A stretch of 64,000 nt of DNA from Rhodocyclales bacterium (GCA_016235165.1 JACRLX010000021.1:62001-126000); one strand, 5' to 3'. Shown: positions 48,799 through 58,638, numbered from the stretch's first letter. Numbers and translations: made by a program. Notes: generated by a model from the letters alone, not told the origin.

Positions 48799-51060
48799 AT
48801 GGGAGCAGCGGCACGGCCCATCACCGATACCGACATGTCCTTCCTCCACGATCTGTCATCCAAATCGGTATCGCCCATCGACATGGACGCCGACTTGATC
48901 GATCCGCGACACGCGCCACTGCTCAAGGCCTTGATCGCGGTGATGGTGGGTGGCTCGATCGCCTTGGTCACCGTCGTCCTTGCCACGCCGACCGAGGAAA
49001 AATGGCGTCTGTTTCCGGCGATCGGGATCGGACTGCTCGGCCTCGTGGTTTTTGCCGTATATCTCGTGCGCGGCATGATATCGGCGGTCCGCCTGTTGAT
49101 CGTTGGCGGCTGGACCCTGGTCACGGTAACCGCCTTCTTCGGCGAAGGCTTGCGTTCGCCGATCCTGATGACTCATTCGGTGATCCTGATTTTCGCCGGC
49201 TGGATACTCGGGCCGCGCGCCTGCGCGCAACTCTTCGTCGCCAGCGCGATTGCCGTCATCGCCATGACGGTCAGCCACAATTCCGGCTGGATCGCCACCT
49301 CCAGGCCGGCGGCGGATCACCTGGTGGTCGCCGCGCACCTGATCATCCTGTCGCTAAGCGTGGTGATGACGCTTTACCTGGTGCGCCTGTTCCGTCAACG
49401 CCACGTCGAACGCCGGCGCCTGGCCGAGGACCTGCGGCGACACCTGGATGCGGTGGAACGGCGCGAGCGCTACCAGCGGGCGCTGCTCGACAATTTTCCC
49501 TTCGCGGTCTGGCTCAAGGACGAGCAGGGCCGCTTTCTCGCCGTCAATCAGGCATTGGCCGACGCCGTCGGCAAGAATTCGCCCGAGCAAATCACCGGGA
49601 TGACGATTTCCGACATTGCGCCGACCGACCTCGCCACCCATCACGATATCGAAGATCGCCGGGTGGCGACGGATGGCAAGCCTCGCTCTTTGGAACAAAC
49701 CGTCCGCATCAACGGCGTGGAGCGCTGGTACGAATCCTATCGCGCCCCGGTGACATTGGACGGCAAGGTGATCGGTACCGTCGGGTTTGCCCGCGACATC
49801 ACCGAGCGCCGTCTCGCCGACACCGAACTCGAACGACACCGGCATCACCTGGCCGGCCTGGTGGAAGAACGTACCGCCGCCTTGTCGATCGCCAAGGAGG
49901 CAGCCGAGGCCGCAAACCGCGCCAAGAGCGCCTTCCTCGCCAACATGAGCCACGAACTGCGCACGCCGCTCAATGCCATGATCGGCATGACGGCGCTGGC
50001 ACGCAACCGGGCCACCGACCCGCAGCAGATCGACTTCCTGGGCAAGGCCGACCGGGCCTCGCGGCAACTGCTCGGGGTCATCGACGACATTCTCGACCTG
50101 TCGCGGATCGAGGCCGATCGCCTGAGCATCGACCACGTCGAATTCCATCTGGGCCGGGTGCTCGACGACCTCGTCGCCCTGGTGGACCTGCGCGTCAGGG
50201 AAAAGGGCCTCCGCTTCGAGATCGGCATCGCACCGGAAATCGCCCGCCTCAACGTACGCGGCGACCCGGTGCGGCTGGGCCAGATCCTCCTCAACCTGGT
50301 TGGCAATGCGATCAAGTTCACCTCATCGGGCGCCGTTGGCCTGCGCATCCTGCGCCTGGCGGATGATGCGGATGGCGTTCTGCTGCGATTCGAGGTCGAG
50401 GATACGGGTATCGGCATTGCCGCCGGCGACCACGAACGCGTGTTTCGGTCCTTCGAACAGGCCGATGCCTCCCTGACGCGCAAGTACAGCGGCAGCGGCC
50501 TCGGCCTGGCGATCAGCAAGCGCCTGGTCGAAGCCATGGGCGGCAAGATCGGCGTCGAATCCGAGCCCGGTTGCGGCAGCAGCTTCTGGTTCACCACGCG
50601 CCTGGAACGGGTCGCCGCGTTTACCCCGCCGACTCCCGTTGCGGAAGACGAGATGCTGGCCGCCTGTGCCGGCAGGCACGCGCTGCTGGTCGAGGATGAT
50701 CCGATGAACCAGGCCGTGGCCCGCGAGCTGCTGGAAAGCTTCGGCATCCGGGTCGATATCGCGGCCGATGGCCGCCAGGCCGTGGAGATGGTGCGGCAGG
50801 GGGCCTTCGACCTGATATTGATGGACCTCCAGTTGCCGGACATGAACGGCCTCGACGCCACCCGCGACATCCGCCGCCTGCCGGGCGGCTGGAACATCCC
50901 GATCATCGCCATCACCGCCAATGCCTACGACGACGACCGGCAGCGCTGCCTCGACGCTGGCATGAACGACTACCTGGCGAAACCCTTCACCTCATCTAGC
51001 CTGCTGGCGATCACGGCGGCCTGGCTGAGCAGGACAACGACCGCTCCAGCCCCAGTCTAA
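48799..51060 (+). CDS. Membrane hybrid histidine kinase with PAS and receiver domains
   Basis: From ATG 48799 the product has 753 residues (starts at 48835 or 48883 are possible). Membrane helices span about 43-195. A PAS domain is at about 240-340, and HisKA at about 380-445 has an intact NMSHELRTPLNAMIG. HATPase_c follows with GNAIKFTSSG, DTGIGI and YSGSGLGLAI, and a receiver domain at about 630-745 contains LLVEDDPMNQAV and LILMDLQLPDMNG. There is no separate response regulator. It lies 34 bases after the SulP gene and may sense its state. Confidence 0.93.
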   Translation: MGAAARPITDTDMSFLHDLSSKSVSPIDMDADLIDPRHAPLLKALIAVMVGGSIALVTVVLATPTEEKWRLFPAIGIGLLGLVVFAVYLVRGMISAVRLLIVGGWTLVTVTAFFGEGLRSPILMTHSVILIFAGWILGPRACAQLFVASAIAVIAMTVSHNSGWIATSRPAADHLVVAAHLIILSLSVVMTLYLVRLFRQRHVERRRLAEDLRRHLDAVERRERYQRALLDNFPFAVWLKDEQGRFLAVNQALADAVGKNSPEQITGMTISDIAPTDLATHHDIEDRRVATDGKPRSLEQTVRINGVERWYESYRAPVTLDGKVIGTVGFARDITERRLADTELERHRHHLAGLVEERTAALSIAKEAAEAANRAKSAFLANMSHELRTPLNAMIGMTALARNRATDPQQIDFLGKADRASRQLLGVIDDILDLSRIEADRLSIDHVEFHLGRVLDDLVALVDLRVREKGLRFEIGIAPEIARLNVRGDPVRLGQILLNLVGNAIKFTSSGAVGLRILRLADDADGVLLRFEVEDTGIGIAAGDHERVFRSFEQADASLTRKYSGSGLGLAISKRLVEAMGGKIGVESEPGCGSSFWFTTRLERVAAFTPPTPVAEDEMLAACAGRHALLVEDDPMNQAVARELLESFGIRVDIAADGRQAVEMVRQGAFDLILMDLQLPDMNGLDATRDIRRLPGGWNIPIIAITANAYDDDRQRCLDAGMNDYLAKPFTSSSLLAITAAWLSRTTTAPAPV

Positions 51061-52280
51061 ACGACGTTCGCCGCCTTCAGGCGCGCCACCTCGGCAGCGT
51101 CACGCCCCAATTCGCGCAGGATGGCCTCGGTGTCCTGCCCCAGCTGCGGCGGCGCCGAATGATAGGTGATCGGCGTCGCCGAATAGCGGATCGGGTTGGC
51201 TACCTGCGGCGTGCTGCCGCCCGCCGCGTGCGGCAGGTCGACGCGCAGGGCGCGATGCATCACCTGCGGGTCGGCAAACACGCCTGCCAGGTCGTTGATC
51301 GGACCGCAGGGCACGGCGGCGTTTTCCAGCAGCGCGATCCACTCGGCAGTGGTCTTCATGACGGTGGCCTGGCGCAGCAGTGGCAGCAGTTCGGCGCGAT
51401 GCCTGACGCGCGCGGCATTGCTGGCGAAGCGTTCGTCACTGGCCCACTCCGCATGGCCGGCGATTTCGCAAAAGCGTGTGAACTGGCCGTCATTGCCGAT
51501 GGCGAGGATCATGTCGCCGTCGGCGGTGGGGAAATCCTGGTAGGGCACGATGTTGGGATGGCCGTTGCCCATGCGCTTTGGCGCCGTGCCCGAGACCAGG
51601 TAGTTCATCGCCTGGTTGGCGAGGCAGGCCACCTGCACGTCGAGCAGTGCGAGGTCGATGTGCTGGCCCTGCCCGGTCTTCTCCCGGTGCAGCAATGCGG
51701 CGAGGATGGCGTTGCCGGCGTAGAGGCCGGTGAGGATGTCGGTCAGCGCCACGCCGACCTTCTGCGGCCCGGCGCCCTCCTCGCCGGTGGCGCGGCCGGT
51801 GACGCTCATCAGGCCGCCCATGCCCTGGATCAGGAAATCGTAGCCGGCGCGGGCAGCATATGGGCCGTCCTGGCCGAAGCCGGTGATCGAGCAGTACACG
51901 AGCTTCGGGTTGAGCGCGGCGAGGCTGGCGTAATCGAGGCCGTAGGCCTTGAGCCCGCCGACCTTGAAGTTCTCCAGCACCACGTCGGCTTGCACCGCCA
52001 GTTCGCGCAGGATGGCCTGGCCCTCGGGCTGCGTCATGTCCACCGTCAGCGAGCGCTTGTTGCGGTTGGTGCACAGGAAATACGCGGCGTCGCTGGTCGC
52101 CCGGCCCTCGCCATCGGCCAGCCAGGGCGGTCCCCAGCCGCGGGTGTCGTCGCCGCTGCCGGGCTTTTCGACCTTGATCACTTCGGCCCCGAGGTCGCCG
52201 AGCAGTTGCGAAGCCCAGGGCCCCGCGAGCACGCGCGAGAGGTCGAGGACCTTGAGGCCGGCCAGCGCGCCCGACGTCAT
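51057..52280 (-). CDS. CaiB/BaiF family acyl-CoA transferase
   Basis: Class III CoA-transferases move CoA between organic acids. The 407-residue protein has LKVLDLSRVLAGPWASQLLGDLGAEVIKVE in part (about 8-37), and the catalytic Asp in KVGVALTDILTGLYAGNAI in part (about 170-185). The substrate is not evident. Its start overlaps the chalcone-isomerase-like stop by four bases, and its stop overlaps the kinase stop on the other strand. Confidence 0.93.
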   Translation of the reverse strand: MTSGALAGLKVLDLSRVLAGPWASQLLGDLGAEVIKVEKPGSGDDTRGWGPPWLADGEGRATSDAAYFLCTNRNKRSLTVDMTQPEGQAILRELAVQADVVLENFKVGGLKAYGLDYASLAALNPKLVYCSITGFGQDGPYAARAGYDFLIQGMGGLMSVTGRATGEEGAGPQKVGVALTDILTGLYAGNAILAALLHREKTGQGQHIDLALLDVQVACLANQAMNYLVSGTAPKRMGNGHPNIVPYQDFPTADGDMILAIGNDGQFTRFCEIAGHAEWASDERFASNAARVRHRAELLPLLRQATVMKTTAEWIALLENAAVPCGPINDLAGVFADPQVMHRALRVDLPHAAGGSTPQVANPIRYSATPITYHSAPPQLGQDTEAILRELGRDAAEVARLKAANVV

Positions 52281-52852
52281 CCTGCGGCTTTACCGAGCAG
52301 TTGTTCCTTGAGGTCGTCCTGCGCCGGCTTGTCGCCCAGCCAGATGCGCAGCAGCGCACGGTAGAAATCCTCGCCGGCGATGTCGGCGCCCTTCTGCGCG
52401 CCATTGAAGGTCAGCCGCGTACCGGTCTCGGGCAGCCAGTCGAGCTGCACCACCGATTTTTCGGGCGCGTTGCCGATGGTCAGCATGGTGCTGCGGAACT
52501 GGTCGACCCTGGGTTGCAGAAGCTTCATCGCCGCCTCGTCATGATTGTTCTTCAGCGCCTCGATCAGTGCGTCGACGAACTGCTCGGCGGTCAGCTCGCG
52601 CAGGGTGACGATGGCAATGCGCTTGGCGCCCTTGGCATTCAGCGCGTCGGCAGCGGTGGCCGCCTTCTGCGGCAGGTAGAGGCCGATCGCATAGACCTTG
52701 AAGAAGGCCCGCTTGCGCATGCCGGCGCCGTTGATCACCGTGTCGCCAGCGCCGACTTTTGCCTTGTCGTCGAACTTGACGCCGGCGACCTCGAGCGCAG
52801 CAAGGGCGGGCAGGGAAAGTGCCAGCAGCAGGATGGCAAGCAATTTGTTCAT
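52277..52852 (-). CDS. Chalcone-isomerase-like periplasmic protein
   Basis: From ATG 52852 the product has 191 residues with a signal peptide (about 1-19, ending LAALE). The chalcone-isomerase-like fold has RKRAFFKVYAIGLYLPQKA in part (about 46-64). Bacterial members bind fatty-acid-like ligands; enzymatic activity is unproven. KVGAGDTVI at 32-40 is encoded by a dispersed-repeat copy. It is divergent from the DUF4139 gene and coupled to the CoA transferase. Confidence 0.88.
   Translation of the reverse strand: MNKLLAILLLALSLPALAALEVAGVKFDDKAKVGAGDTVINGAGMRKRAFFKVYAIGLYLPQKAATAADALNAKGAKRIAIVTLRELTAEQFVDALIEALKNNHDEAAMKLLQPRVDQFRSTMLTIGNAPEKSVVQLDWLPETGTRLTFNGAQKGADIAGEDFYRALLRIWLGDKPAQDDLKEQLLGKAAG
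52734..52759 (-). repeat. 26-bp dispersed repeat, copy 13 (in the chalcone-isomerase-like gene)
   Basis: 24 of 26 positions match. It is read as KVGAGDTVI just after the signal peptide. Confidence 0.88.
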
Positions 52853-52950
52853 GACGATTCTCCAAGGGTAGGAATGCGCGCCATCATATCCCACCAAAAA
52901 GCCACCGATGCTCCGTGCTATCGTTCGCGACCTGAACACGGGAGGATGCC

Positions 52951-54375
52951 ATGCAAGTGAAACCAGTCGCCGTCGCCGCTCTGTTTGTCGCAAACCTGGC
53001 GCAGGCCGCCGATGTGGCGAAAGATGTCGCATCCACCGCCACCGACCGCGAGGCAGTGGCAGTCACGGTCTACAACGACGACCTGGCGCTGGTCAAGGAA
53101 CGCCGCAAGCTCGATCTGCCCGCCGGCCAGGTTCGCCTGTCGCTGCGCGAGGTGGCTGCACAGATGCGCCCCGAGACGGCGCTGTTGCGCGCCGCCAGCG
53201 GCCAGCCCCTGCAGCTGATCGAGCAGAACTTCGACTTCGACCTGCTGACGCCGCAGAAGCTGCTGGAGAAGTACGTCGGGCGCCAGGTCACGGTGATCCG
53301 CCCGCACCCGACCACGGATGCCGAGAAGCGCGAAACGGCCACGGTGCTCGCCGCCGGCCAAGGCACCGTATTGCGCTTCGCCGACCGTATCGAGACCGGG
53401 GTGCCCGGTCGCCTGGCCTTCGACAGCGTGCCGGCCAACCTGCGTGACCGGCCAACGCTCTCGGTGCTGCTCGACGCCGCCGGCGGCAGGCAGTCGGTGG
53501 AGCTGTCCTACCTGAGCGGCGGGCTTTCATGGAAGGCCGACTACGTGGCGAATCTGTCCACCGACGGCAAGGCCCTCGACCTCAACGGCTGGGTCACGCT
53601 GACCAACCGCAGCGGCGCCGGCTTTGACAACACGACGCTGCAACTGGTGGCCGGCACGGTGAATCGGGTACGACAGGCCGACAGTCGCGTCCAATTTCTG
53701 GCGGCGCCCGCCGCCGCGCGCGCCAAGGTCGCCGAAGCCACCCAGGAAGCGCTGATGGACTACCACCTCTACAGCTTCGAGCGCCCCACCAGCATCGCCG
53801 ACAACCAGACCAAGCAGCTCGCCCTGCTTTCCGCCGCCGCCGTGCCGGTGCGCCGCGAGTACCTGCTGGCCGGCAACGACTGGTATTACCGCGAACGCCA
53901 AGCACAACAATTCGGTCAGATCGGGCAGAAGCTGAAGCCCGCCGTCTTCCTCGAGTTCGAGAACAGGGGCGGGCAACTGGGCAAGCCGCTGCCGGCCGGC
54001 ATCGTGCGCGTCTATGCCCGCGACAGCAAAGGCGCCGCGCAGTTCGTCGGCGAGGACCGCATCGAGCACACGGCGAAAAACGAGAAGCTGAAACTCAGGC
54101 TGGGCGAAGCCTTCGACATCACCGCCGAACGCAAGCAAACGAATTACAAGCGCATTGCCGACAACCTCAGCGAATCGTCCTGGCGCATCGAGTTGCGCAA
54201 TGCAAAGGAAGAGGCGGTCACCGTGCGCGTTCAGGAACCCATGCCCGGCGACTGGGAGATGGTGGCCGAGACGCAGAAACACAGCAAGGACTCGGTGCGC
54301 GTGGCGTCCTGGAATGTAACGGTGGCGCCCGGCGACAAGGCGGTGCTGGAGTACACGGTGCGCGTCAAGTGGTGA
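52951..54375 (+). CDS. DUF4139 family secreted protein
   Basis: The 474-residue protein has a signal peptide (about 1-19, ending AQAAD). DUF4139 hallmarks follow: VTVYNDDLALVKERR near the start, YLSGGLSWKADYVANL (about 190-205), WVTLTNRSGAGFDNTTLQLVAG (in part) and a C-terminal beta-rich end (VLEYTVRVKW). The function is unknown. It is followed 13 bases later by a membrane HELGH protein on the same strand. Confidence 0.85.
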   Translation: MQVKPVAVAALFVANLAQAADVAKDVASTATDREAVAVTVYNDDLALVKERRKLDLPAGQVRLSLREVAAQMRPETALLRAASGQPLQLIEQNFDFDLLTPQKLLEKYVGRQVTVIRPHPTTDAEKRETATVLAAGQGTVLRFADRIETGVPGRLAFDSVPANLRDRPTLSVLLDAAGGRQSVELSYLSGGLSWKADYVANLSTDGKALDLNGWVTLTNRSGAGFDNTTLQLVAGTVNRVRQADSRVQFLAAPAAARAKVAEATQEALMDYHLYSFERPTSIADNQTKQLALLSAAAVPVRREYLLAGNDWYYRERQAQQFGQIGQKLKPAVFLEFENRGGQLGKPLPAGIVRVYARDSKGAAQFVGEDRIEHTAKNEKLKLRLGEAFDITAERKQTNYKRIADNLSESSWRIELRNAKEEAVTVRVQEPMPGDWEMVAETQKHSKDSVRVASWNVTVAPGDKAVLEYTVRVKW

Positions 54376-54388
54376 GCCGGCCGCGGCC

Positions 54389-55336
54389 GTGAGCGCCACC
54401 TGCCCCTGGTGCGAGGCGCCGCGCGCCGCAGGGCCGACCTGCCCGCGCTGCGGCGCCGACTACGCCAAGGCCGAGGCCATCAAGAAGCATGGTCGCGCCG
54501 AAGTCGCCGTCGCCGCCGCACCCATCGAGGACGCGGCCGACGCCCGGATATTCATTGCCGGCGACACGGAACGCGACGACGGCGCGGCGATCGACGATGC
54601 GCACACCGAGTTCTGGTTCTGCGCCGCGGCAATCCCGGCCATGCTGCTGCTCGCCATCGCCTTCCAGGCCACCGAAGGTGGCCGCTTCGTGCAGCGCCTG
54701 CTGTTCACCATGCCGGTGCATGAGCTCGGTCATGCCGTCACGGCCTGGCTCTGCGGCTTCGGCGCGATCCCCACGGTGTGGGTGACGATCACCATGGAGG
54801 AACGCGGCATCGTCGCGCCGGCGGCGGTGTTCGCCGCTGTGGCCTGGACCCTGTATCGCGGCTGGCAGCTCGACAGCCGCGCGCTGCTCGCGGCGGGCAG
54901 TCTGGTCCTGCTGTTGCAGGCCTTCCTCACCCTCACCCTCAAGGAGGACACGGCACGCGCGCTGATCGTCTTCGGCGGCGATGGCGTAGGCCTGCTGCTT
55001 TCCTCGCTACTGATGGCGAGCTTCTTCTTCGGCAAGACAACGCAGCTCTACAAGGGCAGCCTGCGCTGGGGCTTCGTCGCCATCGGCGCCAGCGCCTTCG
55101 TCGATATCAATGCCGTCTGGTGGGCAGCGCGCCGCGACTCCAGCGAGATCCCCTTCATGACCCGCGACAATGGCATGGAGTCCGATGCCCTGCGCCTGGT
55201 CAATGAATTCGGCTGGACCGAGGCGGCGCTGGTGAACCGCCACATAGCCGCCTGCCTGGCCTGCATGGCGCTGCTGGCGCTGGTCTATGCCTGGGGCGTG
55301 CGCAAAGCCTGGCTCAAGGCGAAAGCAGCGCGTTAA
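54389..55336 (+). CDS. Multi-pass membrane protein with zinc-ribbon start and HELGH motif
   Basis: A GTG start gives 315 residues. An N-terminal zinc-ribbon-like CPWC...CPRCG (5-25) is followed by about six hydrophobic segments from residue 75 onward. [16 protein letters not shown] (about 108-123) contains HExxH, as in intramembrane or membrane-bound metallopeptidases. No known family is confidently recognised. Its stop overlaps that of proA. Confidence 0.65.
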   Translation: MSATCPWCEAPRAAGPTCPRCGADYAKAEAIKKHGRAEVAVAAAPIEDAADARIFIAGDTERDDGAAIDDAHTEFWFCAAAIPAMLLLAIAFQATEGGRFVQRLLFTMPVHELGHAVTAWLCGFGAIPTVWVTITMEERGIVAPAAVFAAVAWTLYRGWQLDSRALLAAGSLVLLLQAFLTLTLKEDTARALIVFGGDGVGLLLSSLLMASFFFGKTTQLYKGSLRWGFVAIGASAFVDINAVWWAARRDSSEIPFMTRDNGMESDALRLVNEFGWTEAALVNRHIAACLACMALLALVYAWGVRKAWLKAKAAR

Positions 55337-56589
55337 GCGCGTACCTCACCGTCACCAAGAACAATCCACTTTTGCGAGGTGAGGCCTTCGAGTCCCACCG
55401 GGCCGCGAGCATGGAACTTGTCGGTGGAAATACCGATCTCGGCGCCGAGGCCGAACTCGAAGCCGTCGGCGAAGCGGGTCGAGGCGTTCACCATCACCGA
55501 GGCCGAATCCACTTCGCGCAGGAAGCGCATGGCGTGGGTGTAGTTCTCGGTGACGATGGCCTCGGTGTGCGCCGAGGAGTATTTGTTGATGTGGGCGATG
55601 GCCTCGTCCACGCCGGCGACGATCTTGACCGAGATGATCGCGGCGAGGTACTCGGCGTAGAAATCCTCCTCGCTCGCGGCGACCGCCTGCGGCACCAGCT
55701 TCAGGGTTTCCGCGCAGCCGCGGATCTCGACGCCCTTCGCCGTGAGCATGGCGCATAAAGTCGGCGCCTGCGACACGGCGACCGGGCGCGCGATCAGCAG
55801 CGATTCGGCGGTGTTGCAGGTGCCCAGGCGCTGGGTCTTGGAGTTTTCCAGGATGCGCAGGGCCTTGGCCGGATCGGCGAATTCGTCGACATAGACATGG
55901 CAGTTGCCGTCGAGGTGCTTGATCACCGGCACCCGTGCGTCGCGCGAAACCCTCTCGATCAGGCCCTTGCCGCCGCGCGGCACGATGACATCGACGTACT
56001 CGGGCATGGCGACGAGCTGGCTCACCGCCTCGCGATCAGTGGTTTCCACCACCTGCACCGCCGCCTCGGGCAGGCCAGCCGCCGCCAGGCCTTCGCGCAC
56101 GCAGGCGGCGATGGCCTGGTTGGCGCGCAGGGCTTCCTTGCCGCCGCGCAGGATCGCGGCATTGCCCGACTTCAGGCACAGCGCCGCGGCATCGGCGGTG
56201 ACGTTGGGCCGCGCCTCGTAGATGATGCCGACCACGCCCAGCGGCACGCGCATGCGGCCGACCTGGATGCCGGAGGGGCGGCGCTTCATGTCCGTGATCT
56301 CGCCGATCGGATCGGGCAGGGTCGCGACCTGCTCCACGCCCAGGGCCATGGCCTCGATGCCCTTTTCGGTAAGCTGGAGGCGATCGATCATGGCCGCGTC
56401 GAGGCCGTTGGCGCGCGCCTCGGCGACATCGGCGGCGTTCGCCGCCAGCAGGCTTTCGCTGCGCTCGCGAATCGCCGCGGCCATCGCCAGCAAGGCGGTG
56501 TTCTTGGCCGCGGTCGAGGCGGGCGCCGTGGCCCGCGAGGCCGCACGGGCGGCCTTGCCCACTTGTTGCATGTAGTTTGCCGTATCCAT
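55333..56589 (-). CDS. proA: Gamma-glutamyl phosphate reductase
   Basis: ProA makes glutamate-5-semialdehyde in proline synthesis. The 418-residue protein has [27 protein letters not shown] in part (about 118-144), the catalytic Cys in [13 protein letters not shown] (near 260) and [14 protein letters not shown] at the end. Residues [13 protein letters not shown] just after the active-site helix are encoded by a dispersed-repeat copy. It is downstream of holA, separated by the antitoxin remnant. Confidence 0.97.
   Translation of the reverse strand: MDTANYMQQVGKAARAASRATAPASTAAKNTALLAMAAAIRERSESLLAANAADVAEARANGLDAAMIDRLQLTEKGIEAMALGVEQVATLPDPIGEITDMKRRPSGIQVGRMRVPLGVVGIIYEARPNVTADAAALCLKSGNAAILRGGKEALRANQAIAACVREGLAAAGLPEAAVQVVETTDREAVSQLVAMPEYVDVIVPRGGKGLIERVSRDARVPVIKHLDGNCHVYVDEFADPAKALRILENSKTQRLGTCNTAESLLIARPVAVSQAPTLCAMLTAKGVEIRGCAETLKLVPQAVAASEEDFYAEYLAAIISVKIVAGVDEAIAHINKYSSAHTEAIVTENYTHAMRFLREVDSASVMVNASTRFADGFEFGLGAEIGISTDKFHARGPVGLEGLTSQKWIVLGDGEVRA
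55757..55782 (+). repeat. 26-bp dispersed repeat, copy 14 (in proA)
   Basis: 22-23 of 26 positions match. It is antisense to proA and read as VAVSQAPTL. Confidence 0.72.
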
Positions 56590-56602
56590 GTCTGCCTATG
56601 TC

Positions 56603-56752
56603 TTAGAACTCGATGCCTAGAATATCGCGCGCATGGTGCAGTACGCGCAGAATGGTGATGCCCCCGGCTTTTCTGGCGAGGTAATACAGAATATATGGCG
56701 TGGACGTCGGCCAGCTGCGCACGCCCTTACCCAGTTCAGGACGCGCCCGCCA
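56603..56752 (-). pseudogene. Truncated RelE/ParE-type toxin
   Basis: The minus strand carries 49 codons with no start: RARPELGKGVRSWPTSTPY, then ILYYLARKAGGITILRVLHH and ARDILGIEF, the C-terminal half of a ParE-like toxin of about 95 residues. It continues in the same frame directly after the antitoxin stop codon, so the N-terminal half has been deleted. No other frame restores it. The toxin should be non-functional. Confidence 0.8.
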
Positions 56753-57025
56753 TCAACGCGAAGCCTTGGCCCGCAATGCGGCGCGCCCACGGAGCTTGAC
56801 GGCCGCGATATCCAGCACGGCGACTCGCCCGGCGCGTTCGTCGGCGAGTCCCTTGGCGATATCGGCTTTCAAGTTCGCCAGATTCTCGATGCGTACCGTC
56901 TGATAGGCCTCGAAAAGGCGCAAGGCTTCACGGATCACCTCGCTGGCAGAACCGTACAAGCCGGAAGCCACATGCTCGCGGACCCGATGTTCAAGTTCGG
57001 GGGACAAGGAAACGTTAAGCGACAT
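56753..57025 (-). CDS. ParD/CopG-type antitoxin, orphaned
   Basis: From ATG 57025, with GGAG nearby, the product has 90 residues. MSLNVSLSPELEHRVREHV is a ribbon-helix-helix beginning. SGLYGSASEVIREALRLFE follows, as in ParD-type antitoxins. The C-terminal toxin-binding tail is Arg/Ala-rich. Its toxin is truncated (56603-56752). A palindrome 14 bases upstream may be its operator. Confidence 0.85.
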   Translation of the reverse strand: MSLNVSLSPELEHRVREHVASGLYGSASEVIREALRLFEAYQTVRIENLANLKADIAKGLADERAGRVAVLDIAAVKLRGRAALRAKASR

Positions 57026-57038
57026 GGCAATCTCCATG

Positions 57039-57057
57039 AATGTCAGAGTTTGACATT
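57039..57057. promoter_or_regulatory. Antitoxin operator-like palindrome
   Basis: AATGTCA and TGACATT are inverted around GAGTT, 14 bases upstream of the antitoxin start. Ribbon-helix-helix antitoxins typically repress their own promoters through such sites. Confidence 0.6.
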
Positions 57058-57129
57058 CTAACGAGGCTTCAGCACGACACCGGCGGCTGTTTCTTTCGTC
57101 TTGCCCTGGCCGATGATCTGTCGAAACGT

Positions 57130-58044
57130 TTACTGGCCTTTTGCTTGCGTCAGGCGCAATGCCAGTTGTAGAAACTCGTCCCAAATGTCGCCACGCGCCA
57201 GACCCTTGATCATGCGGTCTATCTTCGCCGCGTGCAAGAGCGCGCGCACCCGGACCGGCATGGCGGCCAGCGCGCGCGCTTCGGTCGCCAGCGCCCAGAG
57301 CACCAGGGGCGGCGCCGCGTCCTCGCCCTTGAGGCCCTCCAGCGTGCGGGCGGCGCGCAGGGTGTCGCGATTCTTCAGCGCCTCGCGCAGGTCGGCCACA
57401 TCGTAGCGGGCAACATTGAGTACGGCGGCTTCGACCTGCGCCAGCGAGATTTCGCCCGGCGGATGGAGCAGGCCCAGCTTCTGGATTTCCTGGTGGGCGG
57501 CCAGCAGGTTGCCCTCGACATGGGCGGCGATGAATTCCAGGGCCGGTCGCGGCGCGCTCTGCTGCTGGCGCGCCAGGCGCTCGGCGATCCATAGCGGCAG
57601 GCGCGCCGGGGGCGGCGCGTTGCATTCGATGGCGACGCCGGCATTCGACAGTGCCGTGACCCAGGCCGCCTTCTTCGCCTGCCAGTCGAGCTCGGGCAAG
57701 GTGATCAGGGTGACGATACCGGGCCCCATTGCACCCGTGGTGCCGACGTAGCGTTGCAGCGCCTCGCTGCCCTCGCGCCCCGGCTTGCCCGAGGGGATGC
57801 GCAGGTCGACCAGCTTGGAACCACCGAACAACGACATGTTGCCGGCGGCGAGAAACAGCTCGTCCCACTTGAAGGAGGTGCCGACGACAATGACTTCGCG
57901 TTCCTCGAAACCCTGGCGGCGCGCGGCGGTGCGGATCGCGTCGGCAGCCTCGATCACCAGCAGCGGCTCGTTGCCGTGCAGGAGATAGAGCGGAACCAGC
58001 GGCTTCTCCAGGTGCGCCGCGAGCTGTTCGGGCCGCAGCTGCAT
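57130..58044 (-). CDS. holA: DNA polymerase III subunit delta
   Basis: HolA opens the beta clamp within the clamp loader. The 304-residue protein has LRPEQLAAHLEKPLVPLYLLHGNEPLL in part near the start, RIPSGKPGREG (about 82-92) and the helical C-terminus, consistent with delta. It lies six bases after lptE in the conserved leuS-lptE-holA order. Confidence 0.94.
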   Translation of the reverse strand: MQLRPEQLAAHLEKPLVPLYLLHGNEPLLVIEAADAIRTAARRQGFEEREVIVVGTSFKWDELFLAAGNMSLFGGSKLVDLRIPSGKPGREGSEALQRYVGTTGAMGPGIVTLITLPELDWQAKKAAWVTALSNAGVAIECNAPPPARLPLWIAERLARQQQSAPRPALEFIAAHVEGNLLAAHQEIQKLGLLHPPGEISLAQVEAAVLNVARYDVADLREALKNRDTLRAARTLEGLKGEDAAPPLVLWALATEARALAAMPVRVRALLHAAKIDRMIKGLARGDIWDEFLQLALRLTQAKGQ

Positions 58045-58050
58045 GACGGC

Positions 58051-58629
58051 CTATTCCTGCCTGACCGGTTGCAGCCTCGCCGCCGCCAGACGGCGCATCA
58101 ACTGCTGCACCAGGTCGCCCTGCATGTCACGCAACAGCAGGAGCTCTTCCGATTCCTTGGACAGCACCAGATCGTCGCTGAAGGTGATTTCGCGACGCAG
58201 CGTGATGGTGCTGGGCGGGAGGTATTCGGTCGGCCCGGCTGCCGGCACGTCGCTGTACTTGGGAACCGGTCCCGTTTGGGCAGGCGCCCGCCCGTGCACG
58301 CGGAAGCTGAAGGTTCGCACCAGTTGATACTCGCGGGCGCGCCCGGCGGCGGTGAGCGAAAGAATGATCTTTTCGCTGCGATCGCCGATCACGCTGAGCA
58401 CGGCCTCGGCCTCGGTGGCATCGGCCACCACGCGCGTGCCCGGCGACTGCGCCTCGATGCTGCGCTTGAGCAGGGCGTGAAACTCGGAGGTTGGGTCGAG
58501 GCCGAGCGCGATGGTGGCGAAGGGCAGCTTGTAGCCCGGCAGTTCGGCGCTGCCGCGCAGCTTGAAGCCGCAGGCGGTGAGCAGGCCGGCAAGCGACAGG
58601 ATGAGGACAAGTTTGACGGCGCGCATCAC
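58051..58629 (-). CDS. lptE: LPS-assembly lipoprotein LptE
   Basis: LptE plugs the LptD barrel that inserts LPS in the outer membrane. The 192-residue protein has a lipoprotein signal (LAGLLTACGFKLRG, Cys near 20) and a beta-rich body. The position between leuS and holA is diagnostic, since LptE is poorly conserved. Confidence 0.93.
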   Translation of the reverse strand: MMRAVKLVLILSLAGLLTACGFKLRGSAELPGYKLPFATIALGLDPTSEFHALLKRSIEAQSPGTRVVADATEAEAVLSVIGDRSEKIILSLTAAGRAREYQLVRTFSFRVHGRAPAQTGPVPKYSDVPAAGPTEYLPPSTITLRREITFSDDLVLSKESEELLLLRDMQGDLVQQLMRRLAAARLQPVRQE

Positions 58630-58638
58630 GACTCCCGC

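Noticed and set aside
54446-54462. GGCGCCGACTACGCC in the HELGH gene as a repeat copy
   Set aside because: The match is only about 9 bases and is explained by the zinc-ribbon codons.
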